A DNA stretch of 64,000 bases from Aplectana chamaeleonis (taxonomy: Eukaryota; Nematoda; Chromadorea; Rhabditida; Cosmocercidae): positions 151,590 to 215,589 of the forward strand of contig JAPDOI010001162.1 of NCBI GenBank assembly GCA_029168955.1, in the 5' to 3' direction. The translations under genes and the position numbers were made by a program. Numbering within the stretch: position 1 is the stretch's first letter; every line of letters begins with the position of its first letter. The notes below the pieces were generated by a model, which made no database searches, was not told the origin of the DNA, and saw only the letters and a program-made list of their open reading frames with translations. Of this stretch, positions 22,363 through 34,312 are shown one piece after another.

Positions 22363-22823
22363 AGGCAGTGTTCACGATAAAAGTCGTTTTTCTGTTTTTC
22401 CGCCTATCTTGAAAACGGTCGCATGCTGATTCCAATGATGTCCCTGGAATAGTACAAGACCCCTGGAAACGGAGTTATGGCTGTTCGAAATTCAGCAAGG
22501 GAAAATTGTGGACGAGGTGTCCGAGGCTTGTAACTCCCGTTTTTTGCAGCCGATGTGTGCGAGCTGACCTGAGTAAAGAGAGAAGTTGAGAATGAAAGAA
22601 AGAACGGGGTTATTGATCAGAAACCATCGCTCATTTAACCACGAATTCAGGGGAAGTGTTATAGGACGTGGGCGGAGTGGTCCAATGAGTCGGCTGGCCC
22701 ACGAGATTTTCACCCACTTACCGGCCGTTTTTCGTCGCGCTTCCGTTCTTAATCTTCTTATGGGGACCCAAAATTTACGTTTTAGCCAAAAAAGGGGAAA
22801 CTTTTTCTTCGTGAACACTGCCT
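22363..22823. mobile_element. Type B TTAA element, copy 2
   Basis: 461 bp between TTAA at 22359-22362 and 22824-22827, with ends AGGCAGTGTTCACGATAAA and CGTGAACACTGCCT. The interior matches, inverted, the element at 40685-41169 (cagccgatgt, gagctgacctgagtaaagag, acggagttatgg). Confidence 0.8.
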
Positions 22824-22827
22824 TTAA

Positions 22828-23919
22828 CAGTTAGGAGACCACGCGTTCCACGGCAAGCCCCCGTAGCGGACCGGCGCGCTCCACGGCCAATCACTTTAGT
22901 GAGTTTTTAAACTAATTTTTTATTATGATTGCCTATGTTAAAAAGAGATATATGGCGCTCAATATCTTCATACCAGTTATGGAAGTTGAATAAAGCGCAT
23001 ATATAAAAGCAATAATTAGAAGGAATCCGTTTTTCTTGAATTAAAACGAAAAAATCGAGTTTTTGGCGTGGGTGCGCAGTGTGGACACGAAGTCCCAGGA
23101 GCAAAACAGCCGTGGGTGCGCAGTGTGGACACGCGGTCCATTAAGTGTTAAGGAAGAATGCTTTGATAAGGTGGCCATTCCAAAGGGGATATACATTTAC
23201 AAAACCACTTATACATGCAGAAAATGAGTCTCCTCTCTAAATTTGTGAAGCGTTGCTCTGCACGGAGTTATAAGCGTTCCTCCACATAAGCGTAACTTTG
23301 TTGGTGTGGAGACGGCGGTCTGAGTGGTGAAGGTTGATTAGGATTCTGAAATGCAAAATGGTGAGGGCTCCCTCAAGATCTGTGCTTTCGAAAACCTGGC
23401 TCTTCATCTTCTTTTCTTTTGCGTTCAGAATTCGCTCCTCATTATTAAAACGTTTGAAAACTTCTTTGATAAAAAGTAGGAGACTCTGCAGCAATACTTT
23501 CTAAGAAATGTTTCAAACCAAATTTTGAAATTACCACCTCTCCTCTCGTAGCCTCTGGAGGTAGACATCAAAGGTTATTTTGGGAGTCCCCGTGAAAATC
23601 TCCGTGAAATAACTTTTTCAGGTTAGAAAAGTTAGTTCCCGATTCTCCGACGGATTTGAATTCACGAAATTTCACTTTTTTGCTTGTATCTTTTTAACCG
23701 CTAAAGATGGATGCGTGGGAAAGGTTGTTTTTGAAATCCCCGCAGAATTCTGCAATGAAGTGTATATTGGGTTGCAACCTTTATTTGCTCCATGAGCCAG
23801 CCAGGCCATTAGAGCCGAGCCCCATACTTACTGGCTATTTATATCGGAATGGAATTGCTGTCCGCAGTTGCAGACGACCGCTTTCTTCTTCTTCTTTGCA
23901 GCCGCGAAGAGAGTAATTG
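22828..23919. other. No gene recognised; one short direct duplication
   Basis: CGTGGGTGCGCAGTGTGGAC occurs twice (23068 and 23112, about 44 bp apart). 23237-23494 minus has an 85-codon open stretch of no recognised family. Confidence 0.35.
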
Positions 23920-24255
23920 CTATAGGTTCAGAAACTGGGCGACCAGCGTTGGATTCGTCCAAAGGTCTATTGTAGTCGAAGTTGTAGGGTTTTTTGGACA
24001 GTTGAATAAGTGTAGGGTATTGTGGCCAGGACCACCACAGTCCGAGCAAACGTCAGGAGTGCTACTGTCGATCCTGTCCACGTAGGACTTCAGGAACGTT
24101 GAGTGCCCACAGCGCAACGAGGCTAGAGTGAATCTGGCAAGTCTACTAAGCTGAGACTCAGACTCAGAAACTCGAGGCGGCACAGTACCCAGAATAGGAT
24201 TAACAGCCGCTCTTTCCAGATACTCTCGGACGAACTGGGTGTGCTCCTCGCGCAA
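23920..24255 (-). pseudogene. Jockey/R1-type LINE C-terminal fragment
   Basis: The minus frame carries SQLSRLARFTLASLRCGHST, RIDSSTPDVCSDCGGPGHNT, then LHLFNCPKNP and IDLWTNPTLVAQFL. The order L..LR.GH....Y..RID....D.C..C......HLF.CP.....DLW..P..VA.FL is typical of the C-terminal region of Jockey-clade non-LTR retrotransposons (family knowledge). Upstream on the minus strand the reading shifts frame near 24256, and no reverse-transcriptase core follows, so this is a 5'-truncated dead copy. Confidence 0.75.
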
Positions 24256-24401
24256 CAGACGGAGGCGTTCTTTTTGTGAATCGTGTCATCTCTGCAGGTT
24301 GACTTTATCTGGAGCATCGGCAAAAGGTTTTCTGATGCCATTTTCTCTTACAGGCTCAAGTACCTTCCAAAATGGGTGGATGAGCTGATTGATGATGTTA
24401 A

Positions 24402-24545
24402 AGGCATCGTACGCGCTGAAAACCACTTTCCATTTTTTATGCTCAATCCCTTCCTCGGGCCCCTGTGAGAACGTACAACGAGCTTGGCTGCTCAAAAACG
24501 TACCATTGTGAGCATAGAGGAAGTGGAAAGTAGGGAATTCCGTCA
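24402..24545. repeat. Type D TTAA element, left end only
   Basis: TTAA (24398-24401) is followed by AGGCATCGTACGCGCTGAAA and aaccactttccatttttt, as in the inverse end of the 6836-7389 copy. No right end was identified. Confidence 0.5.
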
Positions 24546-25564
24546 AAAGGGGCCGGCCCTTCCGTCAGTCATTTGGCACTTTCGCAATATTTGAGCAGAA
24601 CGTCGTGTCGCTAAGTACACTCTGAAACTCGCTCGGGAGTCGCCTCTAGGAAAAGTTAGAGTTGCCTAGTTACATCGAGGCGATTCCCGCCGGATTGGCC
24701 TTTGTCTTGCCTCACTTTGGTGAAATATTGCCCTTAGCTGGTGAAGAAGTGGGGCGATTTTAGAGATAAATACGGGGCGATTTTAGAGACTACGCGAATG
24801 GGGTTCCGTCTCGCCTTACTTTCGCCCCATTTTCGCCTCAGTTCTTCCCATATTAGAGGTCCCGTAGTGAAACTATTGGTTTCCACTAGGTATTATAGGC
24901 ACTACTCAAATAACTTTTTTTTTTCAAAATAAGAGCATTGTAAGATACATAGTTCATTGACAAACAGCCGTCATTTCGGCCGTTCTGACGGCTGGCTGGG
25001 GGCTTCGCCTCCTCCAGGTCCCCGATTCTCCGCCTGCGGCGGAAATTATCAAATTATCTTCGCATACAGCACAAAATTTTCCCCACCTCAATATATTTTT
25101 CCGTATACCCTGCTTCCCGCACGTGTACACATGAAAAGGCAGATAGCAGAAAGATATATCGAGAAAAGTAATAAAGCTGCGCCAAATGTGCTCTCATACA
25201 AAACCCCATAGATTAGAGTATGTGAGCCCGTTCTAAAGATTTCAATCTGCTTTTATGTGACCTCACCCAAAAAAAAGAGCTCGACGCTCAACCCGATCCG
25301 CCCACTTTCCTAGAGAGGTTCGATAAGCACGTGCTCACTTTCCTGACACGATAAATGGCCGGTTCTGGAAAAAGAGCTAGATGGTGCCTATCGCGGCTGA
25401 AGCGCGCCCCCAAAAAAGAGCCTCCGCGCCCACGAAGCCGATTGTGAAGGGAAACAATGCACGCTTGAGCCAGGTCTCAGATGTCAGCAATGTCGTCAAT
25501 TCAATTACCTGAGTTTGCGGTACTTAACCCTGCACGGCCGCTTAAGATCCCAATTATGTTTAGC
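24546..25564. other. No gene recognised
   Basis: Mixed sequence. A gcggcg-type inverted pair (24980-25045) and plain unique sequence; no domain or terminal repeats recognised. Confidence 0.3.
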
Positions 25565-26215
25565 GCATTGGTTGCGTCGCTTGTTGGTATGACGGCTGCA
25601 TGGCATACTCAGAAAAATGAAAACAAGTTACTTGTAACATATCTAAGCCAATGTAAGTTACTTGCGACTTATATGAGGTCGTTTAAGTTACATGCAATAT
25701 ATCGCCGGAACACCGCGTGCAGTGCGCCTCCGATATGTTACATGTAAATTAAATGACACAAGATAAGTCGCAAGTAACTTAAATCGGCCAAGAAAAAATT
25801 CCCTGGAGAGTATACGACGCACTCTCGGGGGTCAGGCTTAGGACAGGGGCTGATGCTGGTTCAATTACCCAAGTTTGAGGAACTTGACCGCACACTAGCA
25901 GTGAAGGCCACACTCAGCGGTTTCCGCTTAATGTGTGGTCTGGGGTGCTTGCGAAAGCGTTCTCTGCGACGCGTGTCGTCGGCGTCGCGCGATGGCCACA
26001 CATTATGAATATGTAAATGTAAGTTACATGTAACTTAAATGTAACTTGCATGTAATATCAATGTATGTTACATGTAATATAAATGTAAGTTACTTGAGAC
26101 ATTCAAGTAAGTTACATTTATATTACAAGTAACTTGTTTTGATTTTTCTGAGTATGGGTGCGCCTGCCGCATCTCGTGACATTGTGCCGGTCGCGTCGCA
26201 TGCCGGTGCGACGTG
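25565..26215. mobile_element. Inverted-repeat element rich in TAAGTTACATGTAA words
   Basis: atactcagaaaaatgaaaac (25603 onward) and the following aagttacttgtaa pair with 26125-26158. Outer flanks (gcgtcgc..) pair weakly. The subterminal zones are packed with AAGTTACATGTAA-like words in both orientations (25620-25790, 26010-26130). The GC-rich centre (25800-25990) is different. Confidence 0.55.
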
Positions 26216-26315
26216 TGTATATTATTGGCCTTCACGCTCAGCTCATGAAATTCAGAAGGACTTGTCGCACGAATACTACGCATGGTCTACAAACTGATTA
26301 ACGACAGAATCAAGA

Positions 26316-26468
26316 TACCGTATTTTCTCTTTTAGAAGTACATGTACTTCTAATACTCAGGCTTCTATATTATATGTACTTCTATTAGAGGTGTACTTCA
26401 AATAGAGGCTGTACTTCTAATTCTCAGCCCTTCTTTGTTGGTGTACTTCTATTAGAGGAAATACGGTA
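26316..26468. mobile_element. Miniature inverted-repeat element with TACCGTATTT ends
   Basis: About 153 bp from TACCGTATTTTC to AAATACGGTA. The interior repeats GTACTTCTATTAGAGG and its inverse several times. It is compatible with a TA-target element. Confidence 0.7.
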
Positions 26469-26508
26469 AGTTTCCAACAGTTTTTCCGGCTAACAAGGAA
26501 ACCCACTA

Positions 26509-28471
26509 CAGTGCGGTCGGCTGCCAAGGGTAAAAAGGCGGCGGCGGGCGGCGGCCGCCGCCGTTTTTGTGCGGCGCCCAATTTAGGAACTGTTTAACGC
26601 ATTCAACGACTTCCTCGGTTGTTTCTGTTCGTGAAAAATTCTTGAGGCAGCCCTAAGATTCCACCAAAGAATTTTGGAGAAATTTCAAGTGGTTTGAAAT
26701 TGTTCGAAAAATTGAACTGGGAGAGTGGCGAGTCTTCAGATGCTCATAAACAATTCCAAAACAACGTTATATTGTTAGTGAGAAATGTATGTGATGCAAA
26801 GTATTCAGTATCTCAAAAATAAGATGTTTTCTCAAAAAAACTCCGAGCTGAAAATAAAAATGCTCTGGATGAAGGTTACAATACAGCGCTATGCAGCCCG
26901 ATTGAAATTAATTTTGGGCTCAGACAGGCCTATGCTGATTGAAATGTTTTAATGGTGATTCAAAAAATTTATATGCCCAAACACGAAATTACCGAAGAAC
27001 TTTCTGGTTGATCGCGCATTTAAAAAAATCCGAAAATTGGTGATTTTTTAGAAATCCAGTGTCCTTTAAAAAAGCCCATCAAATTTATTCCTTCATTGTG
27101 ATGAATGATTTTTCGTAGAGCTAAGTATGTGACACCACTGGTGAGTTATTTGGTCATTTTTGCTTTCCGATTTCCAAATTATCATTGACTCAACATTGTT
27201 CTGCGGGACGCAACCAGTTTTTATGAGGCCCTGGACTGTATAACTCCTATAAAAAGGACTTGCCGAAGAAGTTAACTGTAAAAAAGTATATGTGGGCATC
27301 AATAAAAAGTAACAGAATAGGAGAAACACGAAAACGAGAAAATTTGAAATTTTTTTGAAAATTTCGTATTTCGTGGTTTTTATTCTTTGGAATTCAGAAC
27401 CTATTTCAAACAGTTATCTGGCAATACAACGACTATAACCCTGATCTCGAACGAAAGCTCGTATTTCTACCTTATGAATTAGTTTGAGCCGGATTCATTG
27501 GAGAATGGGTGAGAAAAGTTTTTCCAAAAAGTGCTCCGCGCTCACTTTAGTGACGTTTTTTAATATTCAGCCGTATGTGGATTTATATGAAGAGAGGGGC
27601 TGTGGCACTTCAGCAAGTGTTTTTCTGCGTGTCAGTGAAGGTTTCTAAAATCCATGGAAACAATTTTACAGAAAATTATTCAACTTCGATTTTGCAATAT
27701 ATGACGACGATATCAAAAGTTCTATATTTACACCAACGTCAAACACTCTCCGTTCAAGCTTAATCAATGCTCTTGTCACAAACGAAAGAAAAGAAGGGTC
27801 GCTAGCGAACCTCACATTGTGGACAAGAATCACTAGGTGGTGATAGAAAAAAATAGGAGCCAAACCCAGGCCATCATGCTCATAATTCACTGCCTCAGAG
27901 TATACTGGATCAGAATGGTTTCATTTCGTGATATTGAAGAGGAAAGGTTTCATACAGAATACTAATGGGTCGAGTCTCCTAATAGTCGTACCACAGAATC
28001 TCAAAAGTGGATGCGAAAAATCCCGATTTTTTCTTCGGTGGAATTCTGAGGTCTGGGTCCGATCTGGGCTCACTATTGACAGATAGGTGCCAGTGAAGTC
28101 CGATCGACGAAATTCGTCCTCGCCCACAAAAATACCCAAACAACATTCAGATTTATAGAAAAAACGTATACACCAAATTTTGTGCGAATTGGGATTCTGG
28201 AAGGGTTTCTGTGCGTTGAAAACTACGAACGTTCAGACTGAAAGCGAAAATTGAAGAAATGTGAACTTGTCAATACCTAGAAGATTCCTCTGCGGTAGTA
28301 TATAGATACGAATATGCAGGTTATGGCTAACATCATGGCTCCTCTGAATATGCCCAGATTCGTTCCTCAGGTATCGTTATGCCGTCGCCCTGCTAATCGC
28401 TGACTTCGCACCTCCAGTTGGACGCGTCAGGTCACCGCAATGGCTCACCAACAGCACAGAAGTCAACCGTT
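26509..28471 (+). repeat. Left arm of the giant fold-back
   Basis: Pairs along its full length with 29508-31467 inverted, with scattered substitutions and small indels. The innermost match is at aacagcacagaagtcaac. Short open stretches (27093-27329 minus, 27575-27763 plus, 27666-27890 minus, 27921-28139 minus) are mirrored in the other arm. Confidence 0.85.
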
Positions 28472-29507
28472 ATATAGTTCTTCTACAGTTATTTTTGGGT
28501 GCAACAACTATTACAAAAATGAAAACGCGAAACCATATACATCAAATGTCTCAAAAAAATGAAAATTGAGGCATGTTTAGGAGTTTAATACGTCAAAACT
28601 ATGGTAATTCTGAATGAAAATGGCTCAGTATCGGATCAGGGTAACTACTAGACATTGGCATTGCACGCTAGATTTCAAATACATGGGAAATTCGATTAAC
28701 CCTTTTGAAAAGTCTCGAGTGAATTAAATTTTCGATTATACCTTTCCCAAGTTACCGAATAAATGAACGCATTCGAATAAGACACATTTAAAACTCAGTG
28801 AATTTTTATAATAACGCGTTTTTTATATTTTCGAATGAATGAGCGATTTCGAGAAAACCTCGAATCTTTTCGAATGATCAAAGAAAATGGGAGCAAGTCT
28901 AATTTAATTTCTATTTGATTTGAATGAGAATTCGGAATAATTTTTCGATTATTTGGATAGTGATTCTAACTTTCGTGTTTCCCGAGTAATAATGAATATT
29001 TTGTAATTTTTTTCAGCGTAACAAATATTCAAATGTCGCCAACTGACATTGGCCGAGTACTCAAAACATCAAATTTTGAATTTTTTGAATCAAATAATCG
29101 AAAAAGTGAATAAATTTCAATCCCGATAGAATGGAAACTTCGAAAAGGCTAATAATTCAAATTTCCGAATCAATCGGAAATTCAAAAACACGAATAATTT
29201 AATCACCTGAATGAGCAGAAAGTTCGAAATAAAAAACTAGAGTCCTGGAATGAATCAAATATTTCAGAAAAATCGAAAATTGAGAGTCGCTATCATCTAG
29301 CTCTATGCTCGAATACTCGGATATTCGCATTATTCTAATAATTGTTCGAATCGGTCACAAGTTTAGTACAGGGCTGTATGCCTTTGCGTACCATGCCAAC
29401 AACAAATTCCGATTTAAAATTATACATACGCATGAAAGGCATGAAGATTCTGAAAATTTCTAACCGAGACTTCAGAAGTTACTTCTATTCTGAAGAGATA
29501 CATGAGT
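28472..29507. other. AT-rich spacer of the giant fold-back
   Basis: Rich in gaataattcgaaa/ttcgaat words in both orientations. No gene recognised. Confidence 0.6.
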
Positions 29508-31467
29508 TGACTTCTGTGCTGTTGGTGAGCCGTTGTGGTGACCTGACGCGTCCAACTGGAGGTGCGAAGTCAGCGATTAGCAGGGCGAGTGCATAACGAT
29601 ACCAGAGGAACGAATCTGGGCATATTCAGAGGAGCCATTATGTTAGCCATAACCTGCATATTCGTATCTAAAGACTACCGCAAAGGAATCTTCTCAGTAT
29701 TGACAAGTTCACATTTCTTCAATTTTCGCTTTCAGTCTGAACGTTTGTAGTTTTCAACGCACAGATACCCTCCAAGAATCCCAATTCGCACAAAATTTGG
29801 TGTATACGTTTTTTTCCATAAATCTGAATGTTATTTGGGTATTTTTGTGGGCGAGGACGAATTTCGTCGATCGGACTTTACTGGCACCTATCTGCCAATA
29901 GTGAGCCCAGATCGGACCCAGACCTCAGAATTCCATCGAAGAAAAAATCGGGATTTTTCGCATCCACTTTTGAGATTCTGTGGTACGACTATTAGGAGAC
30001 TCAACCCATTAGTATTCTGTGTGAAACCTTTCTTCTTCAATATCACGATATAAAACCATTCTGATCCAGTATACTCTGAGGCAGTGAATTATGAGCATGA
30101 TGGCCTGGGTTTGGCTCCTATTTTTTTCTATCACCAATTAGTGATTCTTGTCCACAATGTGAGGTTCAATAACGTCCCTTCTTTTCTTTCGTTTGTGACA
30201 AGAGCATTGATTAAGCTTGAACGGAGAGTGTTTGACGTTGGTGTAAATATAGAACTTTTGATATCGTCGTCATATTTTGCAAAATCGAAGTTGAATAATT
30301 TTCTGTAAAATTGTTTCCATGGATTTTAGAAACCTTCACTGTCACGCAGAAAAACACTTGCTGAAGTGCCACAGCCCCTCTCTTCATATAAATCCACATA
30401 CGGCTGAATATTAAAAAACGTCACTAAAGTGAGCGCGGAGCACTTTTTGGAAAAACTTTTCTAACCCATTCTCCAATGAATCCGGCTCAAACTAATTCAT
30501 AAGGTAGAAATACGAGCCGTTCGAGATCAGGGTTATAATCGTTGTATTGCCAGATAACGGTTTGAAATAGGTGCTGAATCCCAAAGAATGAAAACCACGA
30601 AATACGAAATTTTCAAAAAAATTTTAAATTTTCTCGTTTTCGTGTTTCTCCTATTCTGTTACTTTTTATTGATGCCCACATATACTTTTTCACAGTTAAC
30701 TTCTTCGGCAAGTTCTTTTTATAGGAGTTATACAGTCCAGGGCCTCATAAAAACTGGTTGCGTCCCGCAGAACAATGTTGAGTCAATGATAATTTGGAAA
30801 TCGGAAAGCAAAAATGACCAAATAACTCACCAGTGGTGTCACATACTTAGCTCTACGAAAAACCATTCATCACAATAAAGGAATAAATTTGATGGGCTTT
30901 TTTAAAAGACACTGGATTTCTAAAAAATCACCAATTTTCGGATTTTTTTTTCAAAAATGCGCGATCAACCAGAAAGTTCTTCGGTAATTCCGTGTTAGGG
31001 CATATGAATTATTTGAATCACCATTATAACATTTCAATCAGCATAGGCCTGTCTGAGCCCAAAATTAATTTTAATCGGGCCGCATAGCGCTGTATTGTAA
31101 CCCTCATCCAGAGTATTTTTATTTTCAGCTCGGAGTTTTTTTGAGAAAACATCTAATTTTTGAGATATTGAATATTTTGTACCACATACATTTCTCACTA
31201 ACGATATAACGTTGTTTTGGAATTGTTTATGAGCATCTGAAGACTCGCCTCTCTCCCAGTTCAATTTTTCGAAAAATTTCAAACCAGTTGAAATTTCTCC
31301 AAAATTCTTTTGTGGAATCGTAGGGCTGCCTCAAGAATTTCTCACGGACAGAAACAACCGAGGAAGTCGTTGAATGCGTTAAACAGTTCCTAAATTGGGC
31401 GCCGCACAAAAACGGCGGCGGCCGCCGCCCGCCGCCGCCTTTTTACCCTTGGCAGCCGACCGCACTG
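29508..31467 (-). repeat. Right arm of the giant fold-back
   Basis: Inverse of the left arm. It contains open stretches at 29835-30053, 30084-30308 and 30588-30878 (plus) and 31034-31282 (minus) that correspond to those of the left arm. Confidence 0.85.
30588..30878 (+). other. Small open frame with hydrophobic N-terminus in the fold-back arm (doubtful)
   Basis: 96 codons. The N-terminal 30 residues are strongly hydrophobic after a lysine-rich start (FLVFVFLLFCYFLL), like a signal peptide or membrane segment. A shorter counterpart (78 codons, minus, 27093-27329) is nearly identical in the other arm, though that is expected from arm identity alone. No family is recognised and coding status is doubtful. 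Confidence 0.15.
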
Positions 31468-32466
31468 TATAAGTCATAGTAACCATTCCGAATGAAATGT
31501 GTTTTTCTAGAACCATTTTCGGACGAAAAGTCCGAATATGCTCATCGCAGCTGTCTAGACCCACTCTTAAAGAAGTTATGAGCGTTTTTAAAGCTTCGCG
31601 GCAAGGTAAGGGTACTACACCCCCCATGAAATTTTAAGGGTGTTTTTAATTTTTTTTCCGGATTTTGCCACAAACATGTATGTAGGGGTAATCTGGGGTG
31701 CTGAACACAAATCTGGGGTTTGCTTGTGGAAATTTTAAGGTGTACTGTACGTTACGGTAGGTAACATGCCATTTAGGAGGCAAAACCTATCCTAATAATT
31801 CGAGAATCGACTCATTGACATTGAATTCGTATTCAGCATCACAAATAACCCCCACATAGAAACTTTAAAACAAATCTGAGACTTTGACCAAACTACCGTA
31901 TACTCACCGTAATCTACCGTAAGCTGTCAAAAATCGATAAACTGACATCAGATTCGTGTTGAGCACTCCAAATAACCCCCAGAAAAATGATTTGAACTGC
32001 ATCTGTCGCCACATTCCGGAAATCGTCAAAAGTCGATTTTGCCGTCAAGTTTATCTGCCGGTGGGAAACTTTAAACAAATTCCGTCGAAAACTTTGGAAA
32101 AACGACAAATGAACCTCAGATTAGTGCTCAGCACCCCAAATAACTTCCCCAGGAGAATTTTATGTCAGATCTGGAATACTTTCCTAAAACGCTTCGGAAG
32201 CCCTCTAATTGGTATAAATAAACGCCCAACCGAAAATCCGTAAAGTCCAAAACGCTGTCAGTCTGCGCAAAATTTGGAAAATGTTCCTTCACAAAAACTT
32301 TGCCTAGTGGGGTATATGAACGAAAATCAGAGAAATAACGCCTACAACTTCTTTCAGAGTGGATCTAGGCAGCTGGGATGGGCATATTCGCACTTTTGTC
32401 CGAAAGTGATTCTGGAAAAGTATATTCCATTCGGAATGGTTACTATGATTTATAGTGGTTCCCTTT

Positions 32467-33018
32467 TAAGACGAACTAGAACAAGAGGAGAACATTATAG
32501 AGTTTTTACAGCCCGAGCACGATCCAACATAGCGGCTCGTGCTTTTGCTATTAGAGCAGCTAATGTTTACAGTCAGTCGATGCAGAACAGTGCACATATT
32601 TCAACATCTTGTTGTGTTGCAAACGTCTCGCTGAAGCCAAGTTGCTCAGCAGCTAGTTATGCGCACTTTCTTAGAGAGCAAATAATTAAAAGGAATTTTC
32701 TCCTCATTAAGCATCTCGTTGTCGCATATCGCGTGTTCTTTTGGCAGCATCGCCAAATTATTGTAATTTCATTTCCTTCTTTTCTCACGACGTCTTATAT
32801 GTCGTAACAAATCTGATCTTATCTAATTTGTATAAATATATAAACCCTTACAAGCAAAACACATGTACACATATAAATGAAAACAAAAAAAGTGGGAAAA
32901 AAGACGGAATAATAGAAAAACAACAGAAAAAAACAAAAAAAATCGAAAAAAAAAACAAAGAACCAATCAAAAACAACACCAAGAAAGACAACCAAAATGA
33001 ACAAAACAAAAACAAAAT
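32467..33018. other. Unrecognised sequence, then A-rich low complexity
   Basis: 32460-32560 reads LRRTRTRGEHYRVFTARARS in the frame of a 177-codon open stretch (32274-32807), faintly like the end of a LINE reverse transcriptase; this is not firm. 32870-33018 is A-rich low-complexity DNA. Confidence 0.35.
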
Positions 33019-33810
33019 CTGAAAGTTGGGCTCCGCAGAAAAGGTCAAGGATTTGGCATTGCTCCTAAATGTCGTGAAATTGTCTTATTGGATTTGGCTC
33101 TCAACTTGATTTTTCAAATGTAGTGAAATTGTCGAATTGATTTGGCTGTGATGATACTATATGCAGATAACATAATCATTAAATGTAGTGAAATTGTTGC
33201 AAACGGATTTGGCAGGAGCTCTATGAATTATCACAGTCAAATCACGCGTCAGAAGGGGTTTTCCTTGGAGCGCATATTGAATCGAATGAGAACAGGAATA
33301 AACCTAGCAGCAAAACGTTTCTATACAATGCGAACCGTGAAAGCGTTGAGGACACGAAGACATAGTCAGTAGCGAGTAAATTGCGTTAGATTTCGTTTTC
33401 ATGAATTTTATCTCATCGGTGAGGGAAGGTCTGGTACCTGAAAAGGCCACACTGAAAAGGCAGAATAGCATTTGGAAACCTTAATTCTAGCCCATAAGGC
33501 CACGTTTCGTTCAGCATTGTTGACTGAGGATTATTATTTTTTCTTTTTGTCTTCATTCGCTCGCCAGAGAACCTTCTGACGCATGATTCGACTGTGATAA
33601 TTGATAGAGCTCCTGCCAAATCCGTTTGCAACAATTTCACTACATTTAATGATTATGTTATCTGCATATAGTATCATCACAGCCAAATCAATTCGACAAT
33701 TTCACTACATTTGAAAAATCAAGTTGAGAGCCAAATCCAATAAGACAATTTCACGACATTTAGGAGCAATGCCAAATCCTTGACCTTTTTCTGCGGAGCC
33801 CAACTTTCAG
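33019..33810. mobile_element. Fold-back element with ~270-bp nearly identical arms
   Basis: CTGAAAGTTGGGCTCCGCAG at 33019 recurs inverted at 33791-33810. The arms pair through about 33290 and 33540, including repeated tgtagtgaaattgt words. The centre is unrelated. No open frame of note. The closeness of the arms suggests recent origin. Confidence 0.8.
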
Positions 33811-34030
33811 AAATTTCACAACTTTTACAAGGGTTTCCTTCTACAATATCGTCAAGCTCTAAAAGGCAAGTTGTTTTTCTTTGAAACATAGTGGTAGAAA
33901 TGAAGAAACAGCTGCTAGGATTGCAAGATAATAGTTGCAACGCGGCTTCCTACAGACAAGATACAAGGCATATACTTCTTGAATTTAAAAGTGGAGAAAA
34001 TGAAGAAATGAGTTTTAAAATGACCCAATT

Positions 34031-34256
34031 GTACAGGGTTGGGGCACAATCCTAGACGGGGAGAGGGGGCACTCCACCATTCAAGACAGAAGTGAAATGA
34101 ACCACCCATTGGTAAGGCTACCAGTCGGAGTATTTTCATGAAGTTTCTATAAAAACAATGATTGATAGCAGTATCAGACATCTTTTATCAGAATTTTCCA
34201 TCATTTCTATGAGTCTTGGGTGGCCTCACCCCGTCTAGGATAGACCCAGGGTCAGT
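34031..34256. mobile_element. Small inverted-repeat element
   Basis: aatcctagacggggagag (about 34047) pairs with the inverse of ctcaccccgtctaggat (34226-34243), with weaker pairing outside (cagggtt/accctg). The ends are not sharply defined. Confidence 0.45.
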
Positions 34257-34312
34257 CGCTCTAGCCAAACTTCACCGGTTCTTGCTGACGTGGCTCGTCT
34301 GCGCTGGCCCAT

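Larger units (their letters stand above)
26509..31467. mobile_element. 4.96-kb fold-back element with CAGTG ends and TA duplication
   Basis: Starts CAGTGCGGTCGGCTGCCAAG and ends with its exact inverse. TA flanks both sides (26507-26508, 31468-31469). The arms are about 1.96 kb each, around a 1.04-kb spacer. CAGT-type ends and TA targets are characteristic of Tc1/mariner-like elements (family knowledge), but no DDE transposase frame was recognised. A GC-rich (CGG)n hairpin lies just inside each end. Confidence 0.8.
26495..32466. mobile_element. Type M/F inverted-repeat element, interrupted by a giant fold-back
   Basis: The right terminal repeat (32335-32466) pairs with 31470-31590 (tagtaaccattccgaatg, tttcggacaaaag-like, catcgcagctg). 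The outermost bases aaggaaacccacTA now lie left of the fold-back, at 26497-26508. Rejoining across 26509-31469 gives a continuous terminal repeat. The interior is an F-family copy (31610-32285), which links the F repeats to this element type. No transposase gene was seen. Confidence 0.7.

Noticed and set aside
32274..32807. 177-codon open frame with a LINE-like RTRTR segment
   Set aside because: It begins inside an inverted-repeat element. Only about 20 residues faintly resemble a reverse-transcriptase end.
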